Shown here piece after piece: positions 1 through 8,155 of a stretch of 64,000 nt of DNA. The DNA is from Pararhodobacter aggregans (lineage in GTDB: Bacteria > Pseudomonadota > Alphaproteobacteria > Rhodobacterales > Rhodobacteraceae), in NCBI RefSeq assembly GCF_003075525.1, contig NZ_QDDR01000011.1, positions 124,001 through 188,000 on the forward strand, in the 5' to 3' direction. Every line of letters starts with the position of its first letter. Position 1 is the first letter of the stretch. The notes under the pieces were generated by a model, which was given only the letters and a program-made list of their open reading frames with translations, had not been told where the DNA came from and made no database searches. Made by a program: the position numbers and the translations under genes.

Positions 1-706
1 TCGAGAGTTCCTGCAGCGAATAGGCGGTGAAGGCATAGGTATAGGGATAGACGATGGCATCGAGCGCGCCGCGCTCCATCGAACTGTAGAGATCGGGCGC
101 CGGGATCGTCGTCGAGACCGCGCCCAGCGCCTGCATCAGCGCCGCATGCCCGCCCGAGGCGTTGATCCTGAGGCCCGACCAGGCGGCCAGATCGGCGGGC
201 GGGGTGCCGCGGCCCATGACCTCGTAATTGGGCATCAGCACGGACATCACCGGCACCGCGCTCCAGCCCGCCCATTCCGCGGCGACGGCCGGGTGGCGCA
301 GGTATTCGGCATAGGTGCGGTACTGGCTTTCCAGCGTCGGCAGCGGCAGCATCGCCAGGTTCAGGCCGGTCGAGATCGGCAGCTTGCCGGGGTGGTAGAA
401 CGAGCAGACGGTCGCCATCTCGAAAGCGCCGATCTGCAGGCCGTCGATGTTCTCGGTCGGGTCGGACAGCACCGCGCCGTATTGCAGCGACAGCTGGAAA
501 TTGCCGTCGGTCTTCTCCGACAGATAGGCGGCCAGCGCCTCGACCCCTTCGGTGAAGCCCCGGCGGTTGCCCCAGAGCGAGACCTGCCAGGTGATCGCCG
601 GGCCGTCGACCTCGGCGGCGCGGGCGGGGCCCGCGACCGGAAGCGTCAGGCCGCTCAGCATCAGGGCCCCAAGGGCAATGGGGGTGCTCAATACGCGCAT
701 CGTCAT
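1..706 (-). CDS. TRAP transporter substrate-binding protein DctP, 3' part outside window
   Basis: Periplasmic solute-binding subunit of a TRAP (tripartite ATP-independent periplasmic) importer. About 235 N-terminal residues are visible; the usual length is 330-370, so the C-terminal third lies beyond the left edge. The ATG at 706 follows a strong ribosome site (GGAGG, about 5 nt upstream). Residues 1 to about 31 form a signal peptide with an Ala-rich cleavage region. The segment with TLESQYRTYAEYL and the MSVLMPNYEVMGRG stretch are typical of DctP proteins. The substrate cannot be read from the sequence. The next gene on the same strand (enoyl-CoA hydratase, 46 bp upstream) suggests a carboxylic acid substrate, but that is inference. 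Confidence 0.85.
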   Translation of the reverse strand, partial: MTMRVLSTPIALGALMLSGLTLPVAGPARAAEVDGPAITWQVSLWGNRRGFTEGVEALAAYLSEKTDGNFQLSLQYGAVLSDPTENIDGLQIGAFEMATVCSFYHPGKLPISTGLNLAMLPLPTLESQYRTYAEYLRHPAVAAEWAGWSAVPVMSVLMPNYEVMGRGTPPADLAAWSGLRINASGGHAALMQALGAVSTTIPAPDLYSSMERGALDAIVYPYTYAFTAYSLQELS

Positions 707-752
707 GTTTTCCTCCCGTGACGTGGTTGTTTGGGCCGGGCGCGGGCTGCGC

Positions 753-1529
753 TCAGCGATGGGTGAAGGCGGGTTTGCGTTTCTCGGCGAAAGCGTTCAT
801 GCCCTCGCGCCGGTCGTCGGTGGCGAAGGTCGCGTAAAGGAGGCGGCGCTCCAGATAGATCCCCTCGCTCAGATGCGTCTCATGCGCGTGGTTCACCGCT
901 TCCTTGGCCAGCATCAGGATCGGCCGCGAGCGGGCGGCGATGTCCCCCGCCAGCGCCACGGCGGCCTCCAGATAGGCGTCGAGCGGCAGGACCCGGCTGA
1001 CGAGGCCCCGGGCCAGCGCCTCGTCGGCGGTCATGACCCGGCCGGACAGGATCATGTCCATGGCGACGGCCTTGCCGACGATCCGGGTCAGCCGCTGCGT
1101 GCCGCCCGCGCCGGGGATCACGCCGACGGCGGTTTCCGGCAGGCTGAAGCGCGCGGTCTCCGAAGCGATCACGATGTCGCACATCAAGGCCAGCTCGCAG
1201 CCGCCCCCCGCCGCATGGCCCGAGACCGCGGCGATGATCGGCTTGCGGCAGCGGGCGGGGCCCTCCCAGCTGCGGGTGATGAGTTGTTCGGCGTAGACCT
1301 CGGCGAAGGTCTTGTCCTTCAGCTCTTTCAGATCGGCCCCGGCGGCGAAGGCGCGGTCATCGCCCGTCAGGACGATGGCGCCGATGGAATCGTCCGCGTC
1401 GAAGGCCGCCAGCGCCGCCGACATCTCGGTCGTCAGCGCCAGATTCAGCGCGTTCAGCGCCTGCGGCCGGTTCAGCCGGACGATGCCGACCGCGCCCCGG
1501 GTCTCGGTCAGGATGGACGAATGGGTCAT
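753..1529 (-). CDS. enoyl-CoA hydratase/isomerase (crotonase family)
   Basis: 258-residue crotonase-fold enzyme, the normal length for the family, probably hydrating 2-enoyl-CoA esters in beta-oxidation. Oxyanion-hole segments are visible: AFAAGADLKEL near residue 60 and SGHAAGGGCELALMCD near residue 105, the latter with the catalytic-type Glu. PGAGGTQRL near residue 140 is also typical. The ATG at 1529 has a GGAG ribosome site. A longer reading frame to 1718 lacks family similarity in its extension. The gene is divergent from an acyl-CoA dehydrogenase, which supports a shared acyl-CoA pathway. The exact acyl substrate is unknown. Confidence 0.93.
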   Translation of the reverse strand: MTHSSILTETRGAVGIVRLNRPQALNALNLALTTEMSAALAAFDADDSIGAIVLTGDDRAFAAGADLKELKDKTFAEVYAEQLITRSWEGPARCRKPIIAAVSGHAAGGGCELALMCDIVIASETARFSLPETAVGVIPGAGGTQRLTRIVGKAVAMDMILSGRVMTADEALARGLVSRVLPLDAYLEAAVALAGDIAARSRPILMLAKEAVNHAHETHLSEGIYLERRLLYATFATDDRREGMNAFAEKRKPAFTHR

Positions 1530-1696
1530 GCGATCTCCGTGTTCCCTGCCGCGATCCCGATGATCGCGGGACGTGAAACGAGGATCCCGCCACGCCGGGC
1601 AGAGGCCCGCCGCCGCGCCCCTTTGGGGGCGAGCGGGACACCCCCCTCGGAAGCCAAGCCTCCGGGGGTGCGGGCACGCAGGACGGCCGCCGTCAT
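1526..1696 (-). CDS. possible 56-residue leader ORF
   Basis: Small open frame starting at the ATG at 1696 behind a good purine-rich ribosome site (GGTGGAGGAGAATCTC). Its TGA overlaps the start codon of the enoyl-CoA hydratase as ATGA, the usual sign of translational coupling. The predicted peptide is Arg/Gly/Ala-rich and I recognise no domain. A strong hairpin lies inside the frame, so this may be an untranslated leader with a repeat rather than a protein gene. Confidence 0.25.
   Translation of the reverse strand: MTAAVLRARTPGGLASEGGVPLAPKGARRRASARRGGILVSRPAIIGIAAGNTEIA
1639..1670. repeat. GC-rich hairpin, small palindromic repeat type
   Basis: Arms CACCCCC and GGGGGTG enclose an inner stem (GGAAGC / GCCTCC with one mismatch) around a three-base loop. 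Short hairpins of this TCGGAAGCCAAGCCTCCGG type are common between genes in Rhodobacterales; that similarity is from memory. It sits in the leader of the enoyl-CoA hydratase gene and could influence its expression. Confidence 0.5.
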
Positions 1697-1721
1697 GAGA
1701 TTCTCCTCCACCTCGCAACTA

Positions 1722-1737
1722 TGTAAACACGTTAACA
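1722..1737. promoter_or_regulatory. candidate operator dyad upstream of enoyl-CoA hydratase
   Basis: TGTAAACACGTTAACA, an imperfect 16-bp palindrome (six of eight pairs match), lies just upstream of the leader ORF and its ribosome site, where a repressor would act. No cognate regulator gene is adjacent. TetR and LacI proteins commonly use sites of this form, so the assignment is open. Confidence 0.35.
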
Positions 1738-1927
1738 CAGTTACAGCAAGCCCCACGCGATCCGCGCTTCACTCAGCCTGCATTCCCCGGGAACATTACT
1801 GCAAATCACGGGAGAAAGCTGTGCACCTAGCGTGAGTTCTCTTGCACTTTGGCCGCGAGATTCAGCTTGCGCCAAGTGTCTAAAATGACAATATATTGCC
1901 TTTAAATTTGCGCAAGGGAGAGCTTCC

Positions 1928-3082
1928 ATGAGTCTCGACAAGGACATCCGCGACCAGTTGGTCGCCACCATTCGCCGCTTTGTCGATGAACGGCTGATCC
2001 CCGCGGAAAGCACCGTGGCCGAGAGCGATGCCATGCCCGGGGCTCTGGTGGACGCGATGCGCGAGCTTGGCCTTTTCGGCCTCTCCATCGCCGAGGAATA
2101 CGGCGGCCTCGGCCTGACGATGGAGGAAGAGGCGCTGGTCATCCTGGAACTGGGCCGCGCCGCGCCCGCCTTCCGCTCGATGATCGCCACCAATGTCGGC
2201 ATCGGCAGCCAGGGCATCGCGCTGGACGGCACGCCCGAGCAGAAGGCGCGCTACCTGCCCCGGCTGGCCAGCGGCTCGCTGATCGGCTCCTTCGCGCTGA
2301 CCGAGCCCGAGGTCGGCTCGGACGCGGGATCGGTGCGCACCAGCGCCCGGAAGGACGGCGAGCATTACGTGCTGAACGGCACCAAGCGCTTCATCACCAA
2401 TGCGCCGGTTGCCGGGCTCTTCACCGTCATGGCCCGCACCGATCCGGCGCAGAAGGGGGCGCGCGGCGTCTCGGCCTTCGCGGTCGAGGCGGGGATTCCG
2501 GGTCTGTCAATCGGCAAGCCCGAGCACAAGATGGGCCAGCAGGGCGCGCATGTCGCCGATGTGGTGTTTCAGGACTGCCGGATCCCGGCCTCGGCGCTGA
2601 TCGGCGGGGTCGAGGGGATGGGCTTCAAGACAGCGATGAAGGTGCTGGACAAGGGCCGCCTGCACATCGCCGCCGCCTGCACCGGGCTGGCCGAACGGAT
2701 CATCGACGACATGGTGGATTACGCCACGGGGCGGCAGCAGTTCGGCCGTCCGATCAGCGAGTTCCAGCTGTTGCAGGCGATGTTCGCCGACAGTCACGCC
2801 GAAGCCTATGCGGCCCGGTCCATGGTGCTGGATGCCGCCCGGCGCCGGGATGCGGGCGAGGATGTGAGCGTCGAGGCGGCCAGCGCCAAGATGTTCGCCT
2901 CGGAAATGGTCGGCCGGGTCGCCGACCGCAATGTGCAGGTCCATGGCGGCAACGGCTATATCCGCGATTACCGGGCCGAGCAGCTGTTCCGCGACGCGCG
3001 GCTGTTTCGCATCTACGAGGGGACGACGCAGATCCAGCAGGGCATCATCGCCCGCGAGATGATCCGGCGCCGGGCGGGATAG
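1928..3082 (+). CDS. acyl-CoA dehydrogenase
   Basis: 384-residue FAD-dependent acyl-CoA dehydrogenase, the standard length. The order is an N-terminal helical domain, a middle beta domain with FALTEPEVGSDAGS (residues about 120-133) and FITNAP, and a C-terminal helical domain with RQQFGRPISEFQ and VQVHGGNGYI. The catalytic base is the Glu in RIYEGTTQIQQ (about residue 364). It forms the trans-2 double bond in an acyl-CoA and passes electrons to ETF. The start is an ATG with GGGAGAG upstream. It is divergent from an enoyl-CoA hydratase, the next enzyme in beta-oxidation. The chain specificity is not readable. Confidence 0.95.
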   Translation: MSLDKDIRDQLVATIRRFVDERLIPAESTVAESDAMPGALVDAMRELGLFGLSIAEEYGGLGLTMEEEALVILELGRAAPAFRSMIATNVGIGSQGIALDGTPEQKARYLPRLASGSLIGSFALTEPEVGSDAGSVRTSARKDGEHYVLNGTKRFITNAPVAGLFTVMARTDPAQKGARGVSAFAVEAGIPGLSIGKPEHKMGQQGAHVADVVFQDCRIPASALIGGVEGMGFKTAMKVLDKGRLHIAAACTGLAERIIDDMVDYATGRQQFGRPISEFQLLQAMFADSHAEAYAARSMVLDAARRRDAGEDVSVEAASAKMFASEMVGRVADRNVQVHGGNGYIRDYRAEQLFRDARLFRIYEGTTQIQQGIIAREMIRRRAG

Positions 3083-3096
3083 GCCACCAGAACGGG

Positions 3097-3132
3097 AAAG
3101 GCCGGGGTTTGCGCCCCGGCCTTTCTTGTTTT
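3097..3132 (+). terminator. intrinsic terminator after acyl-CoA dehydrogenase
   Basis: The 11-bp stem AAAGGCCGGGG / CCCCGGCCTTT with a six-base loop is followed by CTTGTTTT. It lies between two convergent genes and may act in both directions, since an A-run precedes the stem. Confidence 0.85.
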
Positions 3133-3145
3133 CCAGAGGGGGCGG

Positions 3146-4405
3146 TCAGGCCGCCTCGCCCAGGCCCTTCAGCGCGGCCAGCAGCTGGGCCACTTCCTGC
3201 TCGGTGTTGTAATGGCACAGCGAGATGCGGATGCAATCGGGCAGGCCCAGCGGGTTCAGCACGTTGCCGCTGTAATGGTCGGCCTTGCGGGTATGGGTGC
3301 GGATCCCCTGCTCGTTCAGCATCCGCACCACCTCGGGCGAGGGCTTGCCCTTGACCACGATGGACACCAGCCCCTCGCGCGCCGGGTTGTCGGCGCCCGC
3401 CAGGATCGTCACATGCGCCATGTCGCGCAGGCCGGGCAGGTTGCCGATGCCGTTAATCATGCTGTCGGTCAGGTGGGTCTCATACTCGTGGATGGCGCGG
3501 CCCGCGGCCTCGATCCGGGCGCGGGGCTCGGTCTCCTGCGAGACCTCGCCACCCAGCCAGTCGAAATAGGCCACCACATCCGAGAGCGTGGCATAGGCGC
3601 CGGTGTCGCGGGTGCCGAATTCCCAGCCGGTCGCCGGGGCGTCGATCAGCATGTCATGCGGCATCGCGCTCAGCCTGTCCGAGATCCAGGCCATGCCATA
3701 CCCATGGCGCGAGAACATCTTGTAGGGCGAGATCACGTAGCCGTCGACGTCATAGGCGGCGAGGTCCATCTGGCCGTGGGCGGCGTGCTGGATGCCGTCG
3801 ACGACGATCAGGCACTCGGGCGCCACGGCGCGGATCGCCTTGGAGATCGCCGCCACATCCATCCCCATCCCGGTCACGGGCGAGGCATGCAGGATCGTCG
3901 CCACCGCCACATCCGGGGTCATCAGCGCGGCGTAATCGGCGGCGGTGACGGTGCCGGTCGCATCGTCATGGGGGACGTTCACATACTCCAGACCGGCAAT
4001 CTCGGCCCAGCGACGGGCGGCGCTGCGCGAGGCCGGATGCTCGATCGACGAGCCGATGACCTTGCCCCCTTTCGGCGCGTTCACGCAGGCGGTGCGGATC
4101 ACCCGGAACAGCAGTTCGGTCCCGCTTTCGCCCATGAAGAACTGCCCGGATTGGGCGTTCATCAGCAGCGCCATATCGGCCTTGGCGGCGTTGATCTTGT
4201 CGACCAGCGCATGGGCGGCGACGTTGTCACGGCCCTGATTGTCCGGGATCGCGGCGAAGAAGGCCGAGGTCTCGACCACCGATTTCAGGGTCAGCGCCCC
4301 CCCGGCATTTTCAAAGAAGATGCGCTCGCCCTGGAAAGGGCAGCTGTCGACATGCGCGAAGCGGTCGCGGATGGCGGAAATCAGGGTCGGGTTGCCGGTG
4401 ATCAT
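3146..4405 (-). CDS. aminotransferase class V family PLP enzyme
   Basis: 419-residue fold-type I PLP enzyme of the class V group, which includes cysteine desulfurases, isopenicillin-N-epimerase-like proteins and serine-pyruvate aminotransferases. Visible marks are FFENAGGALT near the N-terminus, VIGSSIEHPASRSAARRW, VVDGIQHAAHG (the PLP Asp segment) and SPYKMFSRHGYG with the Schiff-base Lys. The ATG at 4405 gives a start matching the family; an in-frame extension to 4567 has no similarity. The conserved Cys loop of a dedicated Fe-S cysteine desulfurase is not evident, so I do not call it one. It stands alone, convergent with the acyl-CoA dehydrogenase gene. Substrate unknown. Confidence 0.85.
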   Translation of the reverse strand: MITGNPTLISAIRDRFAHVDSCPFQGERIFFENAGGALTLKSVVETSAFFAAIPDNQGRDNVAAHALVDKINAAKADMALLMNAQSGQFFMGESGTELLFRVIRTACVNAPKGGKVIGSSIEHPASRSAARRWAEIAGLEYVNVPHDDATGTVTAADYAALMTPDVAVATILHASPVTGMGMDVAAISKAIRAVAPECLIVVDGIQHAAHGQMDLAAYDVDGYVISPYKMFSRHGYGMAWISDRLSAMPHDMLIDAPATGWEFGTRDTGAYATLSDVVAYFDWLGGEVSQETEPRARIEAAGRAIHEYETHLTDSMINGIGNLPGLRDMAHVTILAGADNPAREGLVSIVVKGKPSPEVVRMLNEQGIRTHTRKADHYSGNVLNPLGLPDCIRISLCHYNTEQEVAQLLAALKGLGEAA

Positions 4406-4595
4406 GGCGAATGTCCTGTACTGCGGTGCGCTGGCGGGCCGTCCTCGTCCGAGGAAGGGCGCGGTCGTTGATCGAGGGTGAGCAGGCCGATATCGGGCGA
4501 CGGCGGCCTGACGGGATGGGAAACCTTGCGGACCCCGCCCAGAGGGCGGAGAGCTTCCGCCTCCCATAGCAATCCCGCAACCGGCTTGATGCGGC

Positions 4596-4626
4596 GTTTT
4601 TCCGGCTTCTGTGTTCAGAAAAACTG
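4596..4626. promoter_or_regulatory. candidate regulator-binding dyad upstream of class V aminotransferase
   Basis: Arms GTTTTTCCG and TCAGAAAAAC form an imperfect inverted repeat in the 256-bp gap between 4405 and 4662. The right arm is part of TTCAGAAAAACTG, which recurs with small changes near 9446-9490 and 12017-12028. The local LysR protein (11121-11987) is a possible partner. The rest of this gap holds no gene that I recognise. Confidence 0.4.
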
Positions 4627-4661
4627 TGGATCGGGGCGTGGGTCCGCAGCCAATCTGGCGA

Positions 4662-5609
4662 TCAGGCCCCCCTCGCCCCGCTCAGGCTGCGCCGGTCCAG
4701 GCGGCAATGCACGCCCTTCTGACCGTTGACCACCTGGGTGATGCTGAGGTCGGCCAGCATGCTGGCATGGCGATAGGCCTCCCGCCGGGTGAGGCCGGTA
4801 TGGGCGCAGATCCAGTCCAGCAGGCGCGAGGCCGCCTGCCCGGTGGCCGTGTCGAGGTCGGCGGCGAAACCCATGGTGATGATCGCCTCGCCGATCTCGA
4901 TTTCCGGGGCCTCGGGCGCGGTGCCTTTCTCCAGTTCGAAGCGGAAGCGGCCGTTCAGCGCGGTTTCCAGCGCCGTGTCGCAGATCTCGCCATCGCCTTG
5001 CAGGGCGTGGCCGTCGCCCGCGAGGAACAGCGCGCCGGGCACCTGTACCGGAAAGCTGATCCGCGCGCCCTGACGGAAGGCGCGGTTGTCGACATTGCCG
5101 CCGAAGACCCCGGGCGGGACGGAACTCACGCGGCCCTGCGACGGCGTCACGGCGAGGATGCCGAAGAAGGGGGCGAGCGCCACCTCCGGCCCCCAGGGCA
5201 GGCGGGCGGTGCCGCGGGCGGCGTCGATCGGCACGACCAGGCTTTCATAGGCGGGCGCGAGGTCGGGGAAGAGGCCGAAGCCGGGTTCAATCGCGCTCCA
5301 CCCCCAGTCCTGGGCGAAATCCACCGCCTCCACCTCGACAATCAGCCGGTCGCCGGGCTCGGCACCCTCGACATAGACCGGCCCGGTCAGCATATGCGGG
5401 CCGAGGTCGGGCTTCTGTGCGGCCATGACCGCGCGGTGGCTGTCCAAGGGCCGATGCGGGCTGCCCTCCCCCGGCAGGTTCCGCGGCCCGCCCGACAGCG
5501 TGTCGATGCGCACACTGTCGCCGGGCCGGATGCGCAGCACCGGGGCGGCGGCGGGGTCGAGATGGCCCCAGAGGATCGTCTCGGGCGTGGCGGGCAGATG
5601 GTGGAGCAT
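4662..5609 (-). CDS. acetamidase/formamidase family protein
   Basis: 315-residue protein of the FmdA/AmdA family, which hydrolyses short amides to ammonia and a carboxylate. Typical segments are IRPGDSVRIDTLSGG, HMLTGPVYVEGAEPGD, FGGNVDNR and LFLAGDGHALQGDGEICDTALE. The ATG at 5609 is preferred over an in-frame ATG at 5630, because a ribosome-site-like GGGA precedes 5609 and the upstream ATG abuts a terminator. The gene lies directly downstream of the DapA/RraA/SDR/aminotransferase operon but behind a terminator, so it may be expressed by read-through or from its own promoter. The natural amide is unknown. Confidence 0.9.
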   Translation of the reverse strand: MLHHLPATPETILWGHLDPAAAPVLRIRPGDSVRIDTLSGGPRNLPGEGSPHRPLDSHRAVMAAQKPDLGPHMLTGPVYVEGAEPGDRLIVEVEAVDFAQDWGWSAIEPGFGLFPDLAPAYESLVVPIDAARGTARLPWGPEVALAPFFGILAVTPSQGRVSSVPPGVFGGNVDNRAFRQGARISFPVQVPGALFLAGDGHALQGDGEICDTALETALNGRFRFELEKGTAPEAPEIEIGEAIITMGFAADLDTATGQAASRLLDWICAHTGLTRREAYRHASMLADLSITQVVNGQKGVHCRLDRRSLSGARGA

Positions 5610-5631
5610 GGCGGATCCCGGAAGCGGCATG

Positions 5632-5664
5632 AAAAAGGCGGCGCGCCCTTCATGACGCGCCGCC
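5632..5664 (-). terminator. intrinsic terminator of the aminotransferase-SDR-RraA-DapA operon
   Basis: Read on the minus strand, a 9-bp GC stem (GGCGGCGCG / CGCGCCGCC) with a 10-base loop is followed by TTTTT. It lies 31 bp after the DapA-like gene and just before the acetamidase gene. Confidence 0.85.
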
Positions 5665-5695
5665 CCGGCGATGGAAAGCCTTGATCCGGCGCGGA

Positions 5696-6622
5696 TCAGA
5701 GGGCCGCGCGGGGATCGTGCCGCGCGACGCGCGCCAGCAGGTAATCCACCTCGGCCCGGGCCGGGGCACTCAGCACGCTGCCCGGCTTGCGCTGCGCGGC
5801 CGAGGTCAGGATGCCGCGCTTTTGCAGCACATACTTACGCACGGCGAGGCCCACACCCTGCTGCTGTTCATAGCGCATCAGCGGCAGATGCGCGTCGAAG
5901 AGGTCATGCGCCGCCTCTCGCTCGCCCGCCGCCGACAGCCGCACGATATCGGCCAGGGCGTCGGTGAAGCCATAGCCGGTCATCGCCCCGTCGGCGCCGC
6001 GCTCCATCTCGAAATCGAGGAAGAGCGCGCCGTTGCCGGTCAGGATCGAGACCGGGCGCAGGCTGCCCTCGGACTGGAACCGCCGCAGGGCCGAGATCTT
6101 TTCCAGCCCCGGCCAATCCTCGTGCTTGAGCATCACGCAGGACGGATTGGCCTGGATGACGTCGCGCACCACGCCCGGGCTCATCACCACGCTCAGGGTC
6201 AGCGGATAATCCTGCAAGACCCAGGGGATATCCCGGCCCACGGCCTCGACCGCCTGGTCGAAATAGCCGCGGATCTGGTCGTCGGTGCGCAGCGCGGGCG
6301 TGGGGGCGATCATCACCCCCGCCGCGCCCAGCGCCATCGACTCGCCCGCCAGCCGCCGCATCGCCGCCAGCCCGGGGGCCGAGACGCCGACGACGATGGG
6401 CAGCGCCGAGCGTGTCACCACCCGGCGCACGATCTCCAGCGATTCCTCGGCCTCGAGCTTGTTCGCCTCGCCCATGATGCCGAGGATGGTGATCCCGGTC
6501 GCCCCGGCCTCGGCATAGAAATCCGTCAGCCGGTCGAGGGAGTCGAGGTCAAGGCGGCCATCGTCGTGAAACGGCGTCGCGGCAATGGCGTAGACGCCCT
6601 TGGCGGTGTGATCGAGGCTCAA
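5696..6622 (-). CDS. dihydrodipicolinate synthase family aldolase/lyase
   Basis: 308-residue TIM-barrel enzyme of the DapA/N-acetylneuraminate lyase family, which forms or splits C-C bonds through a Schiff base with pyruvate-like substrates. The Schiff-base Lys is in CVMLKHEDWPG (about residue 170), and GITILGIMGEANKL is the usual GTTGE-type loop, here as GIMGE. It is very unlikely to be the biosynthetic DapA, given its catabolic neighbours. It overlaps the upstream RraA-like gene by ATGA, so the two proteins are probably made together and may act in sequence on a 2-oxo acid. Confidence 0.9.
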   Translation of the reverse strand: MSLDHTAKGVYAIAATPFHDDGRLDLDSLDRLTDFYAEAGATGITILGIMGEANKLEAEESLEIVRRVVTRSALPIVVGVSAPGLAAMRRLAGESMALGAAGVMIAPTPALRTDDQIRGYFDQAVEAVGRDIPWVLQDYPLTLSVVMSPGVVRDVIQANPSCVMLKHEDWPGLEKISALRRFQSEGSLRPVSILTGNGALFLDFEMERGADGAMTGYGFTDALADIVRLSAAGEREAAHDLFDAHLPLMRYEQQQGVGLAVRKYVLQKRGILTSAAQRKPGSVLSAPARAEVDYLLARVARHDPRAAL

Positions 6623-7338
6623 AACCCGTTCTCCGCCTTCCAGGCGGCGTAGCGCGCCTTGTTCTCGGCGTTGGACGGATAGAGGCCCGGCAGCGGATGG
6701 CCCGCCTCGACCTGGCTCATGATCCAGCCTTCCAGCCGCTCCTGTTCGATGCCTTCGGTGACGACCTCATCGACCAGCTTGGCGGGGATCAGCACGGCGC
6801 CGTCCTCGTCCACGACGATCAGGTCATCGGGATAGACCGCGACGCCACCGCAGGCGACGGGTTCCTGCCAGTTGACGAAGGTCAGCCCGGCGACCGAGGC
6901 CGGGGCGGCGACGCCCGCGCACCAGATCGGCAGCCGGGTGCCGCGCACGCCCGCCACGTCGCGCACCGCGCCATCGGTGACCAGCGCCGCGATGCCGCGC
7001 TTCTGCATCCGGGCGCAGAGGATATCGCCGAAGATCCCGGCATCGGTCACGCCCATGGCATCGACCACGGCGATCACGCCCTCGGGCATCGCCTCGATGG
7101 CGGCGCGGGTCGAGATGGGCGAGCCCCAGCTTTCCGGCGTCGCCAGATCCTCGCGCGCCGGGACGAAGCGAAGGGTGAAGGCGCGGCCGACGATGCGGGG
7201 CTGGCCGGGTTCCAGCGGCATGGCACCGCGCAGATAGACGTTGCGCAGGCCCTTCTTCAGCAGGATCGTGGTCAGGGTGGCGGTGGTGACGGCCTTCAGC
7301 TCGGCGATGGCCCGGGCTTCGTCATAGGGAAGGGTCAT
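6619..7338 (-). CDS. RraA family protein (HMG aldolase-like)
   Basis: 239-residue protein of the RraA / 4-hydroxy-4-methyl-2-oxoglutarate aldolase fold. Visible are VVDAMGVTDAGIFGDILC and ALVTDGAVRDVAGVRG, the latter holding the conserved Asp-Gly-x-x-Arg-Asp metal and substrate segment, followed by PDDLIVVDEDGAVLIP. Metabolic members are divalent-metal aldolases or decarboxylases of 2-oxo acids; the E. coli RraA RNase inhibitor lacks such an operon setting. The gene overlaps the DapA-like gene (ATGA) and lies 11 bp after the SDR. Function in this pathway is inferred from context. Confidence 0.88.
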   Translation of the reverse strand: MTLPYDEARAIAELKAVTTATLTTILLKKGLRNVYLRGAMPLEPGQPRIVGRAFTLRFVPAREDLATPESWGSPISTRAAIEAMPEGVIAVVDAMGVTDAGIFGDILCARMQKRGIAALVTDGAVRDVAGVRGTRLPIWCAGVAAPASVAGLTFVNWQEPVACGGVAVYPDDLIVVDEDGAVLIPAKLVDEVVTEGIEQERLEGWIMSQVEAGHPLPGLYPSNAENKARYAAWKAENGF

Positions 7339-7349
7339 GGAAATTCTCC

Positions 7350-8135
7350 TCAGATGCTGGGCACATAGCCACCATCCACGCGGATGGTGCTGCCGGTGAT
7401 GTAGCCGGCGCGGGCGCTGGCCAGGAAGGCGACCATGTCGCCGTATTCGGAGGGTTCGCCATAGCGCCCGGCCGGGATCGCGGCGAGGCTTTCAGCCTGC
7501 ACATCGGCCAGAGGACGCCCCTCGCGCTGGGCTTTCTGCTCGTCCAGGAAGCTGATGCGCGGCGTGGCGATGCGCCCGGGCAGGACGATATTGGCGGTGA
7601 TGCCATCGGCGCCGACCTCACGCGCCAGCGTCTTCGACCAGCCGACCAGCGCGATGCGCAGGGCGTTCGACAGGCCCAGATTGGGGATCGGCGCGATCAC
7701 GCCCGACGAGGTGGAGGTGATGATCCGGCCCCATTTGCGGGCCTTCATGCCGGGCAGCACGCGGTCGGTGATGGCGATGACCGACAGCACCATGGAGTCG
7801 AAGCTGGCCCGCCAGAGCGCCGGATCCTGACCCGAGACGGTGCCGGGACGCGGGCCGCCGGTGTTGTTGACCAGAATCTCGACCGGGCCCCATTCGGCCT
7901 CGATCCGGGCGATATTGGGCTCGATGGCACCCGCATCGCCCAGATCCCAGGCCATCGACATCGCCTGCCCGCCGGTGGCGCGCAGCGCCGCGGCATTGGC
8001 CTCGGCCGCCTTGGGGTCGATATCGGCCAGCACCACCTTGACGCCCTCGGCCGCCAGCGAGCGGGCGATCGCCCCGCCCAGACCGCCCCCGGCGCCGAGC
8101 ACCAGCGCCACCTTTCCCGAAATCCCGAAATCCAT
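7350..8135 (-). CDS. SDR family oxidoreductase with atypical active site
   Basis: 261-residue Rossmann-fold short-chain dehydrogenase/reductase. Its N-terminal cofactor loop is GAGGGLGGAIA, followed by NNTGGPRPG. The catalytic region reads ITSTSSGVIAP, but the usual Tyr-x3-Lys is replaced by Ser-x3-Arg in GLSNALRIALVG. The C-terminal PGRIATPR and GSTIRVDGGYVPSI are normal. The SNxxR form is found in a subgroup of SDRs, so this is probably not a damaged gene, but classical Tyr/Lys chemistry cannot be assumed. It sits between the aminotransferase and RraA genes in one minus-strand operon. Confidence 0.9.
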   Translation of the reverse strand: MDFGISGKVALVLGAGGGLGGAIARSLAAEGVKVVLADIDPKAAEANAAALRATGGQAMSMAWDLGDAGAIEPNIARIEAEWGPVEILVNNTGGPRPGTVSGQDPALWRASFDSMVLSVIAITDRVLPGMKARKWGRIITSTSSGVIAPIPNLGLSNALRIALVGWSKTLAREVGADGITANIVLPGRIATPRISFLDEQKAQREGRPLADVQAESLAAIPAGRYGEPSEYGDMVAFLASARAGYITGSTIRVDGGYVPSI

Positions 8136-8155
8136 CTGAGTCGTCCTTTGTCGTG

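Larger units (their letters stand above)
1530..1927. other. divergent promoter region between enoyl-CoA hydratase and acyl-CoA dehydrogenase genes
   Basis: About 400 bp with no recognised protein gene apart from the possible 56-residue ORF. It holds a hairpin (1639-1670), an operator-like dyad (1722-1737), an odd-centred dyad TTCCCCGGGAA near 1783, and an AT-rich stretch at 1880-1910 with the palindrome CAATATATTG, probably the acyl-CoA dehydrogenase promoter. Arms CTTGCGC (from 1866) and GCGCAAG (to 1916) flank that stretch as an inverted repeat. Confidence 0.6.

Noticed and set aside
3146-4405. Calling the class V enzyme a cysteine desulfurase
   Set aside because: PLP fold matches, but the conserved reactive Cys loop and Fe-S cluster genes are not seen.
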